Below are positions 1 to 5,393 of a stretch of 5,393 nucleotides of DNA, one piece after another. This stretch comes from Deltaproteobacteria bacterium (GTDB lineage: Bacteria; Desulfobacterota_C; Deferrisomatia; Deferrisomatales; JACRMM01), in contig JACRCS010000381.1 in assembly GCA_016218905.1 (NCBI GenBank), positions 1 to 5,393 of the forward strand, read 5' to 3'. The notes below the pieces were generated by a model. The model had not been told where the DNA came from. It worked only from the letters and a program-made list of their open reading frames with translations, and did no database searches. A program made the translations under genes and the position numbers. Numbering within the stretch: the first letter of the stretch is position 1; each line of letters starts with the position of its first letter.

Positions 1-101
1 CGGGAATCGTCCTCGCCCTCGTCGTCGGCCGCTTCGCCCGCTGGATCGCCCGGAGCGCTCTTCAGGAGCCCGACGGCACCGTCCTGGCGACGAGCCGGTA
101 G
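1..101 (+). CDS. C-terminal tail of a convergent, possibly membrane-associated protein (partial)
   Basis: The plus-strand frame starting at base 3 is open from the window edge to a TAG at 99-101. It encodes about 32 residues, beginning with an apolar stretch (GIVLALVVGRF), then Arg/Trp-rich residues, then a short polar tail. In bases 3-61, before overlap with the opposing gene, 17 of 19 codons end in G or C, against 14 and 11 in the other two plus frames, which favours this frame as coding. The apolar-then-basic pattern would suit a last membrane helix with a positive cytoplasmic flank. If real, its 3' end overlaps the tail of the minus-strand acyltransferase gene by 40 bp in a convergent arrangement. 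The fragment is too short to assign a family, and this could be chance in GC-rich DNA. Confidence 0.4.
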   Translation, partial: GIVLALVVGRFARWIARSALQEPDGTVLATSR

Positions 102-1210
102 CGGCGGTAGAGCTTCCCTTCGAAGACCTCGATCGGCTTCAGGAGGTCGAGGTTGTCCTCCAGGATCCAGGAGAACTCCACGGTCTTGAAGCCCGCCGCC
201 ATGGCGGCCTTGTACCCCTCGAAGTAGCAGACGGCGTCGAGGCCCTTCCGGCGGTACTCCGGGAGGACGCCGAACGCCATCAGCCGGACCCTGTCGACCT
301 TCTTCTTCCCCAGGAGGAACTTCAGCCAGCCGAACGGGAGGAGCCTCCCCCCCATCCGGATCAGGACCTGGTTGAAGTCGGGCATCCCGAGCATGAAGGC
401 GACGGGCTTCTCCCCCACCTCGGCGAACCAGATGATCGGCGGGTAGATGACGTCCTTCAGCCGCTTCGCCATGGCGTCGATCTCGGCCGACGTCATCGGG
501 ACGAAGCCCCAGTTCTTCTCCCAGGCGGCGTTGTAGACCTCTTTCACCTTCGCGAGCTCGGCGGGGAACCGATCCATCCGGATCGTCCGGAAGGTCAGCT
601 CCGGATTGCGCCTGCGGACCGCTTCCGCGATCCGCCCGATGCGGGGAAAGGAGCGGTCGTCGACCGGCGCGAGGAGCGCCACGAGGTCCTTTTCCTTCGC
701 AAACCCGGCGGCATTCGCGAGATCGAGGTAGTACGCCGGGTTGTACGTCATCATGAGGACCGGCGGCCCCGGGTCGCTCTCGGCGGCGAGGAGGAAGCCG
801 ACCTCGTCGTTCATCGAGGGGTTGACGGGCCCCCTCAGCCGGTCGCACCCGGGGAGGAGCTTTCGGACGGCCGCTTCGGCGGCGTCGAACAGCGCCCGCG
901 CCGCCTCGGGGTCGTTCTCGCACTCGAAGAAACCGAAGAAGCCGGTCCGGTCGGCGTGGACCCGGTTGTGCTCGTCGTCGGCGATGGCGGCGATCCGGCC
1001 GACGACCCGACCGTCTTTCCGGGCGAGGAAAAGGCTCCTCCGGGCGTGCTGCCAGAAGGGGTTCTTCCCGGGGTCGAGCATCCACCGGACGTCGGTCCTG
1101 AGCGGAGGAACGAAATCCGGGTCAGCGGCGTAGAGCCTGAACGGGAGCTCCACGAACTCCCGCAGGTCCCTGCCGGAAGACACCTCGGAAACGGACAGCC
1201 CTTCGGGCAT
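62..1210 (-). CDS. YghO / bacterial ceramide synthase-like (BcerS-like) GNAT-fold N-acyltransferase
   Basis: This is a complete 382-residue protein. Residues about 8-120 form a first GNAT-like half (LFLARKDGRVVGRIAAI at 60-76). Then comes the YghO-family signature: GPVNPSMNDEVGFLL at 127-141 and PPVLMMTYNPAYY at 149-161. The C-terminal half (about 200-375) is a second GNAT-like domain: GFVPMT at 235-240, an acyl-CoA pyrophosphate-loop-like GVLPEYRRKGLDA at 314-326, and a final strand region ending KLYRRYRLV. The family includes E. coli YghO and the Caulobacter bacterial ceramide synthase, which N-acylates a sphingoid base. That activity is inferred here from family plus the adjacent serine-palmitoyltransferase-like gene. 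There is no signal peptide or clear membrane helix, so the protein is probably cytoplasmic or peripheral at the inner membrane. The ATG is supported by AGGAGG 8 nt upstream. Another acyl acceptor is possible, because YghO homologues also occur in bacteria not known to make sphingolipids. Confidence 0.85.
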   Translation of the reverse strand: MPEGLSVSEVSSGRDLREFVELPFRLYAADPDFVPPLRTDVRWMLDPGKNPFWQHARRSLFLARKDGRVVGRIAAIADDEHNRVHADRTGFFGFFECENDPEAARALFDAAEAAVRKLLPGCDRLRGPVNPSMNDEVGFLLAAESDPGPPVLMMTYNPAYYLDLANAAGFAKEKDLVALLAPVDDRSFPRIGRIAEAVRRRNPELTFRTIRMDRFPAELAKVKEVYNAAWEKNWGFVPMTSAEIDAMAKRLKDVIYPPIIWFAEVGEKPVAFMLGMPDFNQVLIRMGGRLLPFGWLKFLLGKKKVDRVRLMAFGVLPEYRRKGLDAVCYFEGYKAAMAAGFKTVEFSWILEDNLDLLKPIEVFEGKLYRRYRLVARTVPSGS

Positions 1211-1218
1211 CGGCCGGA

Positions 1219-1224
1219 CCTCCT
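1219..1224 (-). promoter_or_regulatory. Shine-Dalgarno site of the BcerS-like gene
   Basis: On the minus strand this reads AGGAGG, a perfect anti-16S match, 8 nt before the ATG at 1210-1208. It decides the start codon. It lies only 3 nt downstream of the 3' arm of the 11-bp stem-loop at 1254-1228, so folding of that stem could affect ribosome access. The flanking minus-strand sequence CTCCTGAGGAG is itself palindromic. Confidence 0.8.
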
Positions 1225-1227
1225 CAG

Positions 1228-1254
1228 GAGAAAGCCGCGCCCAGCGGCTTTCTC
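1228..1254 (-). promoter_or_regulatory. Perfect 11-bp intercistronic stem-loop (attenuator, terminator or processing hairpin candidate)
   Basis: On the minus-strand transcript GAGAAAGCCGC is followed by a 5-nt loop (TGGGC) and then GCGGCTTTCTC, an exact complement. The stem has a GC core flanked by an A run on the 5' side and a U run on the 3' side, the look of an intrinsic terminator. The U tract is only UUUCUC, however, and no longer run follows. It sits between the spt-like stop at 1310 and the acyltransferase start at 1210. Plausible roles are partial termination that lowers expression of the second gene, an mRNA processing or stability element, or translational control of the neighbouring ribosome-binding site. 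The structure is seen; the role is inference. Confidence 0.6.
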
Positions 1255-1266
1255 GGTTCGTGGTGC

Positions 1267-1305
1267 GCGGAGCGCATGGGCGACTCCGCCGGGGCGGAAG
1301 CCCCG
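1267..1305 (-). repeat. Two short inverted repeats just downstream of the spt-like stop codon
   Basis: CGGGGC at 1290-1295 pairs with GCCCCG at 1300-1305 around a 4-nt loop, beginning only 4 nt past the stop codon. GCGGAG at 1267-1272 pairs with CTCCGC at 1284-1289 around an 11-nt loop. Together with the stem at 1228-1254 they make nearly the whole 99-bp gap foldable. Short palindromes of this size are common in GC-rich DNA, so significance is modest. Confidence 0.4.
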
Positions 1306-1309
1306 ACCC

Positions 1310-2548
1310 CTAGTGGACGAGCCCCAGCTCGCGGCCGACCTTCTGGAAGGCCTCGAGCGCCCGGGTCAGGTGCTCCCGGCGGTGCGTCGCCATGTAGGAG
1401 GTCCGTATCAGGGCGCGGCCGGGCGCGCAGGCAGGGCTCACGACCGGGTTCACGAAGACTCCCTCCTCATCGAGGCGCTTGGCCATCTTGAAGGAAAGGT
1501 AGTCGTCCCCCACGACGATGGGGATAACCGGCGTCTCGGACTCGCCACAGTCGAACCCGATGGCCCGGAGGCTCGTCATCATGAACCGGGTGTTGTCCCA
1601 GAGCTGCTGACGGCGCTCCGGCTCGGCCTCGATGATGTCGAGGGCGGCCAGGACGGCGCCGACCGAAGCCGGGGGCGGGGCCGCCGTGAAGATGAGCGCC
1701 CGCGCCTTGTGCTGGATGAACTTGATCACGTCCGGGTCTCCGACGACGAACCCGCCAATGGCCGCCAGCGACTTCGAGAAGGTCCCCATGATGATGTCGG
1801 TCCTGACCTCGAGGTCGAAGTGCTCGGCCGTCCCGCGGCCGGTCTTCCCCAGGACCCCGATGCCGTGGGCGTCGTCGATCATGAAGGCCATACCGTACTC
1901 GGCGCAGATGTCGACGTAGGCCGGGACCTGGGCGATGTCCCCCTCCATGGAGAAGACGCCGTCGACGGCGAGGATCCGGCCGGCCTTGTCACGGTGGGTG
2001 TTCAGCATCCGGACGAGGTCTTCCGGGTCGTTGTGCTTGAACTTCCGGATGTCCGCCCCGACCGCGAGGCGGGCGCCGTCGTAGATGCAGGCGTGGTCCT
2101 GCCGGTCGAGGTAGATGGCGTCGCCCTTCGTCGGGAGGGTCCCGAGGACCCCCAGGTTCGCGAGGAACCCGGTGGAGAACGTGATGCAGGCGGGCTTCCG
2201 CATGAAGTCCGCAAGGCGCTCCTCCAGCTCGACATGGATGTCCAGCGTGCCGTTGAGGAGACGGCTTCCGGCACAGCCGGCACCGTATTTCTTCACGGCT
2301 GCTATCGCACGTTCCTTGACTTTGGGATGGGAGGTCAGGCCGAGGTAGTTGTTCGACCCGAGCATGACGAGATCCCGTCCGCCCATGCGGACGACCGGGT
2401 CCTGCCCCGACTCGATCATCCTGAAGTAGTTCCAGACCCCGGCGGCTTTGATCTCGTCCGGCACAGTGTACTTCCGGCACTTGTCGAACATCGAAACCCG
2501 CGCCCGAGGGGGGGCTGCGACCGCGGGCTTGAGCGCGGAAATCCTCAT
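1310..2548 (-). CDS. spt: Serine palmitoyltransferase-like PLP-dependent alpha-oxoamine synthase
   Basis: This is a complete 412-residue fold-type I PLP enzyme, about the length of soluble bacterial serine palmitoyltransferases. Landmarks in order: GSNNYLGL at 64-71; GSRLLNGT at 94-101; FSTGFLANLG at 124-133; DHACIYDG at 151-158 with His152 expected to stack on PLP; DDAHGIGVLG at 225-234 with Asp225 and His228; GTFSKS at 255-260 with Lys259 as the Schiff-base lysine; and RTSYMATH at 382-389 preceded by Arg381. The GTFSKS motif resembles serine palmitoyltransferases (GTF[ST]KS) rather than KBL and BioF, which usually have G-K-A around the lysine. The expected reaction is L-serine plus a fatty-acyl thioester giving 3-ketosphinganine, CO2 and free thiol carrier, in the cytoplasm. 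The BcerS-like gene 99 bp downstream supports sphingolipid synthesis. KBL or BioF activity is not strictly excluded. An internal Met20 (MFDKC) is an alternative start, but only the ATG at 2548 has a Shine-Dalgarno-like sequence. Confidence 0.85.
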   Translation of the reverse strand: MRISALKPAVAAPPRARVSMFDKCRKYTVPDEIKAAGVWNYFRMIESGQDPVVRMGGRDLVMLGSNNYLGLTSHPKVKERAIAAVKKYGAGCAGSRLLNGTLDIHVELEERLADFMRKPACITFSTGFLANLGVLGTLPTKGDAIYLDRQDHACIYDGARLAVGADIRKFKHNDPEDLVRMLNTHRDKAGRILAVDGVFSMEGDIAQVPAYVDICAEYGMAFMIDDAHGIGVLGKTGRGTAEHFDLEVRTDIIMGTFSKSLAAIGGFVVGDPDVIKFIQHKARALIFTAAPPPASVGAVLAALDIIEAEPERRQQLWDNTRFMMTSLRAIGFDCGESETPVIPIVVGDDYLSFKMAKRLDEEGVFVNPVVSPACAPGRALIRTSYMATHRREHLTRALEAFQKVGRELGLVH

Positions 2549-2549
2549 A

Positions 2550-2556
2550 CTCCTCC
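2550..2556 (-). promoter_or_regulatory. Shine-Dalgarno-like site of the spt-like gene, tightly spaced
   Basis: The minus strand reads GGAGGAG, ending 1 nt before the ATG at 2548-2546. Counted from the GGAGG core the spacing is only 3 nt, shorter than the usual 5-9. The same 9-bp context (CGGAGGAGT) recurs 49 bp upstream at 2606-2598, followed by a TTG in another frame. The tight spacing leaves some doubt about the start. The internal Met20 codon at 2491-2489, however, has no Shine-Dalgarno sequence at all. Confidence 0.5.
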
Positions 2557-2707
2557 GCCAGCGTCGCCGCCCTCCGGGGATGCCGGGCGACTCGCAAACT
2601 CCTCCGATCTTAGCATCGGCGACCAGAGGGTCGGGCCTTCGATCCGCATAGGGCTCACACCCACTGCTAATCGACTGAGGGAGACTGCCTTACAGGCCAG
2701 CCGCCCC

Positions 2708-2785
2708 GGATCGGCCGGACGCTGAAGTAGGCCGAATCCGCGGCGGGTCCCGGCCCCGAAAGCTCTGTTTCGGCGCGGCCGATCC
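2708..2785. repeat. Three-copy GGATCGGCC inverted repeat set
   Basis: GGATCGGCC at 2708-2716 is repeated in inverted form twice: GGCCGAATCC at 2730-2739, which has one extra A, and a perfect GGCCGATCC at 2777-2785. The first copy can pair with the nearer one across a 13-nt loop with a single bulge, or with the farther one across a 60-nt loop. In a minus-strand transcript reading out of the kinase gene, the two alternative upstream arms compete for one downstream arm. Such a layout could be a terminator or switch-like structure, or paired binding sites for a regulator. No U tract follows, so a standard intrinsic terminator is not supported. Confidence 0.4.
2756..2773. repeat. 6-bp inverted repeat nested within the larger repeat set
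   Basis: CCGAAA at 2756-2761 pairs with TTTCGG at 2768-2773 across a 6-nt loop. It lies about 130 bp past the kinase stop codon, inside the interval bounded by the GGATCGGCC copies. It may be part of a transcript-end structure for the kinase gene, but it is short and no poly-U run follows on the minus strand. Confidence 0.3.
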
Positions 2786-2905
2786 TCGTTGGACGGCTCC
2801 AGACGCCGAATGCCCACCGGCCCACGACGCATCTCGACCCTTCCCGGTACGGTAGGCCGGCGGAGGCTCTCGGGCTCCCCCCCGCGCGGCGACATCCGCG
2901 ATCCA

Positions 2906-5393
2906 CTACACTCCCCCGCTCGCCGAGCCCGCCCCGCCGAGCGTGAACCAGAAGGTGGCGCCGCGGTCCACCGCTCCCTCAGCCCAGACCCTTCCCCCGT
3001 GGCGGCTCACGATCCTCTTCACCAGCGCAAGGCCGATCCCCGTCCCCTCGAACTCCGCCGCCGAGTGGAGACGCTGGAAGACGCCGAAGAGCCTGTCTGC
3101 GTATCGGGGGTCGAACCCCACGCCGTTGTCGCGAACGAAGTACTCCGGGCCATCGTCTCCCGGGCTGACGCCGATTTCGATGAGGCGTCGCTCTCGCGGC
3201 GCGCTGTACTTCAGCGCGTTCGCGAGGAGGTTCTGGAGGACGACACGGACGAGCCCGGCGTCTCCCCGCGCGGTGGGCAGCTTCGCGACGTGGATCTCGG
3301 TCCGATCCCGCTCCGCGGCCGGGAGCATCTCGTCGAGGATCTCCTCGACGAGGCCGTTCATGTCGATCGTCGCCATCCGGAGCTCCGCCCGGCTCGAGCG
3401 GGAGAGCCTGAGGAGGTCGTCGATCAGCCGTCCCATCTGGTGGGCGTTCCGCCGGATCGTCTGTAGCAGGTGACGCCCCTCCTCGTCCAGGCTGCCAGCG
3501 CTCTGCGTCTCGAGGAGGCTGGAGAAGCCGTCGACCGCGCGCAGGGGCGCCCGGAGGTCGTGAGAGACGGAGTACGAGAAGCTCTCGAGCTCCTTGACGG
3601 CCTCGGACAGTGCGGCCGTTCGCTCCTCGACGCGAGACTCCAGCTCGAGATTGAGCCGTCGCGTCTCTTCCTCGAGACGTCTACGTTCGGTTATGTTCTG
3701 GGCCGTACCGCGAAGCCCCAGAATCCTGCCCTCTGCATCACGCTTGACCTCTCCCCGAGCGACGACCCACCTGGTCGAGGCGCTCGGATGGGCAAGCTCG
3801 AGGTCGATCTCGTAGGGCTCTCCGGTCTCCATGGCCCGCTTCACCACCGCGTAGAGCCCCCGGGCGCTCTCGGCAGTGTAAGCACTCAGATGCTCGACGT
3901 AGTTCAGCGTCGGCTGACTCGAATCAAGGCCGTAGATGCGGTAGTACTCGGCCGACCACCAGATGGTGTCCTTCACCGCATCCCAGTCCCAGCTGCCGAT
4001 GTGCGCAAGGCGCTGAGATTCGTTCAGCTCCGCTTCTCGCTTGTGCAAGGCTTCCTCTGCCTGATCCCGCTTTGCCCGCGTGCGTAGCGCGGTGATGCCA
4101 AAGGCCAGATCGCCCGCCAGCTCCTTCAGGATCTCGACCTCGTTGGAGTCGAACGCATCCTCTTCGCCGGCGTAGATGAGCATCGCCCCGAGCGTCTGGC
4201 CTTCACTTATCAGCGGCAGGGAGAGGATGGATCTGTAGCCGCGCTTAACGGCTGCCTCCCGCCAGGGCGCGAAGGCAGTGTCCGTTGAAACGCCGCGCGT
4301 GATGCACGGCTGTCCCGTGCGGACTGCAGTCCAGCCCGGGCCGCGACCGCGTTCGTCGTCCGCCCACGTGACGTCGGCAGATTCGACGTATCCGGCGTCC
4401 GCGCCCGAATGGGCAACCGGGCGCATCGTCCTTGCCTCATCGTGCTCGACGAATCCGACCCACGCCATGCGGTATCCGCCCACATCGACAACGAGCCGGC
4501 AGACCTCTCTCAGCAGCGTCGCCTCATCCGTGATGCGAACCAGAGCCTGATTGGTGTCGCTGAGCATCTGCAGCGCACGATTCACGCGGGCGATCTCCAT
4601 CTCCGCCCGCTTGCGTTCGGAGATGTCCTGGATCGTGCCCAGGGAGCGAAGCGGCCGGCCGTCTTCGCCATAGAACGTCTCGCACCGCTCGTTCACGTAC
4701 TTCAGCCGGCCGTCAGGCATCAGGAGGCGGTGAACGATGTCGTAGGGCGTTCTCGTCCTGACCGACTCGGTGTACGCCTTGTCGACGAACGCGCGATCGT
4801 CGGGGTATATGGCGGCGAGGAACGCCTCGTACGAGGCGCCGAACTGAGCATGGTCGATCTCGAAGATCCGATAGATCTCGTCGGACCAGGTGAGGATGTT
4901 GCGCTCGAGGTCGAGGTCCCAGCTGCCGACATGGGCGATACGCTGCGCCTCTTTGAGGCTGTTCTCGCTCCGCCGCAGCGCCTGCTCGGCCTCCGCGCGC
5001 CGTTCATCCGTCTCGAGAGCATGGAGGGCATAGCCAAGGTCTGCGGCGAGCTCGGCCAGGAGCGCTGCCACTTCGTCGTGGAACACCCCGGCCTCGCCGG
5101 CGTACACCGCGAGCACGCCACGCACAATGCCGTCAGCACGCACCGGGAACGCCGCGCAGGAGCGGAATCCACGCTTCAGCGCCGCCTCCCGCCACAACAC
5201 GAAGCCCGGGGCGGTCTCGGTGTCGTCCACGACGACCGGGCGGTCCTCGAGGACCGCCCGGGCCGCGGGCCGCAGCTCGGAAGGGGGCGCGTCGAGCCGA
5301 ACGGCCAGCTCATCGACGAAGCCCGCCTCGACGCCTGCGGCCGCAACCGGCCGCACGATGCCGCCTGGCACGTCGGTCAGGCCGGCCCACACC
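2906..5393 (-). CDS. GAF-PAS-GAF-PAS sensor histidine kinase (N-terminus outside window)
   Basis: At least 828 residues are visible. The reading frame runs off the window edge, so the true start and any further sensor domains are not seen. Domain order: partial GAF (about 1-125), coiled linker (about 126-150), PAS with PAC tail (about 151-262), GAF (about 285-437), linker, PAS with PAC tail (about 461-572), coiled coil (about 572-603), HisKA and HATPase. The H-box is SYSVSHDLRAPLR with phosphoacceptor His611. The ATP-binding domain is complete: N-box NLLANALKY with Asn725, G1 DNGVGF at 755-760, F-box FGVFQRLH at 769-776, and G2 GTGIGLAL at 783-790. The kinase should be catalytically competent. 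No membrane helix is visible, suggesting cytosolic sensing of a small ligand, redox or light cue; the ligand is unknown. The protein ends shortly after the HATPase with a Gly/Ser tail and no receiver domain, so its response regulator must be encoded elsewhere. A 357-bp gap separates it from the lipid genes. Confidence 0.93.
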   Translation of the reverse strand, partial: VWAGLTDVPGGIVRPVAAAGVEAGFVDELAVRLDAPPSELRPAARAVLEDRPVVVDDTETAPGFVLWREAALKRGFRSCAAFPVRADGIVRGVLAVYAGEAGVFHDEVAALLAELAADLGYALHALETDERRAEAEQALRRSENSLKEAQRIAHVGSWDLDLERNILTWSDEIYRIFEIDHAQFGASYEAFLAAIYPDDRAFVDKAYTESVRTRTPYDIVHRLLMPDGRLKYVNERCETFYGEDGRPLRSLGTIQDISERKRAEMEIARVNRALQMLSDTNQALVRITDEATLLREVCRLVVDVGGYRMAWVGFVEHDEARTMRPVAHSGADAGYVESADVTWADDERGRGPGWTAVRTGQPCITRGVSTDTAFAPWREAAVKRGYRSILSLPLISEGQTLGAMLIYAGEEDAFDSNEVEILKELAGDLAFGITALRTRAKRDQAEEALHKREAELNESQRLAHIGSWDWDAVKDTIWWSAEYYRIYGLDSSQPTLNYVEHLSAYTAESARGLYAVVKRAMETGEPYEIDLELAHPSASTRWVVARGEVKRDAEGRILGLRGTAQNITERRRLEEETRRLNLELESRVEERTAALSEAVKELESFSYSVSHDLRAPLRAVDGFSSLLETQSAGSLDEEGRHLLQTIRRNAHQMGRLIDDLLRLSRSSRAELRMATIDMNGLVEEILDEMLPAAERDRTEIHVAKLPTARGDAGLVRVVLQNLLANALKYSAPRERRLIEIGVSPGDDGPEYFVRDNGVGFDPRYADRLFGVFQRLHSAAEFEGTGIGLALVKRIVSRHGGRVWAEGAVDRGATFWFTLGGAGSASGGV
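3683..4264 (-). repeat. GAF-PAS duplication, C-terminal copy
   Basis: This segment encodes residues 377-570 of the kinase: the end of GAF-2, the linker and all of PAS-2. It aligns without gaps to residues 67-260, exactly 310 codons away. By hand count about 73 of 194 residues are identical. Shared anchors are WREAA.KRG.RS, YAGE, QR.AH.GSWD, YRI and GT.Q.I.ER. DNA identity is patchy, for example AGCTGCCGA at 3991 and 4921, so the duplication is old. Confidence 0.8.
4613..5194 (-). repeat. GAF-PAS duplication, N-terminal copy
   Basis: This segment encodes residues 67-260 of the kinase: the end of GAF-1, the linker and all of PAS-1. It is the partner of 3683-4264 at a constant 930-bp offset. 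Identity is higher across the GAF end and linker (about 43 of 94) than across the PAS domain (about 30 of 100), which suggests the PAS pockets have diverged more. Confidence 0.8.

Larger units (their letters stand above)
2549..2905. other. Non-coding gap between the kinase stop and the spt-like start; probable promoter region
   Basis: This 357-bp stretch has no convincing gene. The minus-strand open frames across it are Arg/Pro/Gly-rich and lack third-position G/C enrichment. Bases 2641-2700 are about 58% GC by hand count, lower than the flanking genes. A possible extended -10 on the minus strand, TGCTAAGAT at 2615-2607, lies about 59 bp before the spt-like ATG; no good -35 accompanies it, so it is weak. 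Several inverted repeats lie nearer the kinase end. The region probably contains the end of the kinase transcript and the start of the lipid-operon transcript. I see no tRNA, attachment site or insertion-sequence end. Confidence 0.55.

Noticed and set aside
1989..2597. A TTG-initiated minus-strand frame with a good Shine-Dalgarno-like sequence just upstream.
   Set aside because: It runs in a shifted frame through the well-supported PLP enzyme and encodes Arg/Pro/His-rich sequence without motifs.
2607..2615. TGCTAAGAT on the minus strand as a firm sigma-70 promoter for the lipid genes.
   Set aside because: The extended -10 matches 4 of 6 positions plus TG, but no acceptable -35 lies 16-18 bp upstream. 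It is mentioned only as a weak candidate within the gap.
956..2725. A 589-codon open frame on the plus strand opposite both lipid genes and their intergenic gap.
   Set aside because: Its product is Asp/Val/Gly/Arg/Pro-rich with no recognisable motif. It is the expected antisense shadow of strong third-position G/C bias, and it is continuous because both minus-strand genes happen to be in the same frame.
2640..2760. A possible tRNA, prompted by TTCGATCC-like and GGATTCGG-like sequences.
   Set aside because: No acceptor stem, anticodon arm or T-arm with proper spacing can be assembled around them.
2545..2895. A 116-codon minus-strand open frame whose TGA overlaps the spt-like ATG (ATGA), suggesting a coupled upstream gene.
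   Set aside because: Its sampled third positions are only about 14 of 20 G/C, no better than background. The product is Arg-rich low complexity, and the inverted repeats fall inside it. The ATGA overlap is most likely coincidence.
2789..4087. Long plus-strand frames opposite the histidine kinase (2789-3466, 3470-4087).
   Set aside because: They mirror a gene with complete, ordered catalytic motifs, and neither encodes a recognisable fold. They are antisense shadows.

Overview
The window is a GC-rich bacterial segment. Coding third positions are strongly G/C and both complete gene starts have purine-rich Shine-Dalgarno sites. Almost all coding is on the minus strand. Nothing here fixes the taxon. 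The pairing of a serine-palmitoyltransferase-like gene with a YghO/BcerS-like acyltransferase gene points to a Gram-negative lineage able to make sphingolipids, such as Proteobacteria in the broad sense, Myxococcota or Acidobacteriota. That is inference, not something read from a marker gene.

Layout in the direction of minus-strand transcription (high to low coordinates): (1) 5393-2906 is a large cytoplasmic-looking sensor histidine kinase, cut by the window edge at its N-terminus, built as GAF-PAS-GAF-PAS-HisKA-HATPase. Its two GAF-PAS units are an in-register duplication exactly 930 bp (310 codons) apart. (2) 2905-2549 is a 357-bp non-coding gap with several inverted repeats and a somewhat less GC-rich stretch; it probably carries the promoter of the next unit. 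(3) 2548-1310 is a PLP-dependent alpha-oxoamine synthase with the GTFSKS active-site motif typical of serine palmitoyltransferase. (4) 1309-1211 is a 99-bp intercistronic gap holding a perfect 11-bp stem-loop just before the next ribosome-binding site. (5) 1210-62 is a GNAT-fold protein of the YghO/bacterial ceramide synthase-like family. (6) 1-101 on the plus strand reads as the C-terminal tail of a convergent gene, mostly outside the window.

Functional reading: the two lipid genes probably form a short operon. The first would condense serine with a fatty-acyl thioester to 3-ketosphinganine. The second would N-acylate the long-chain base, or its keto form, to a ceramide-type lipid. The reductase and the dedicated acyl carrier protein known from Caulobacter are not in the window. 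The histidine kinase is upstream on the same strand but separated by the long gap. No response regulator is visible, and I see no direct evidence that it controls the lipid genes.

I found no RNA genes, mobile elements, CRISPR arrays or attachment sites. The most interesting points are the compact ceramide gene pair, the intercistronic hairpin, and the gapless GAF-PAS duplication.
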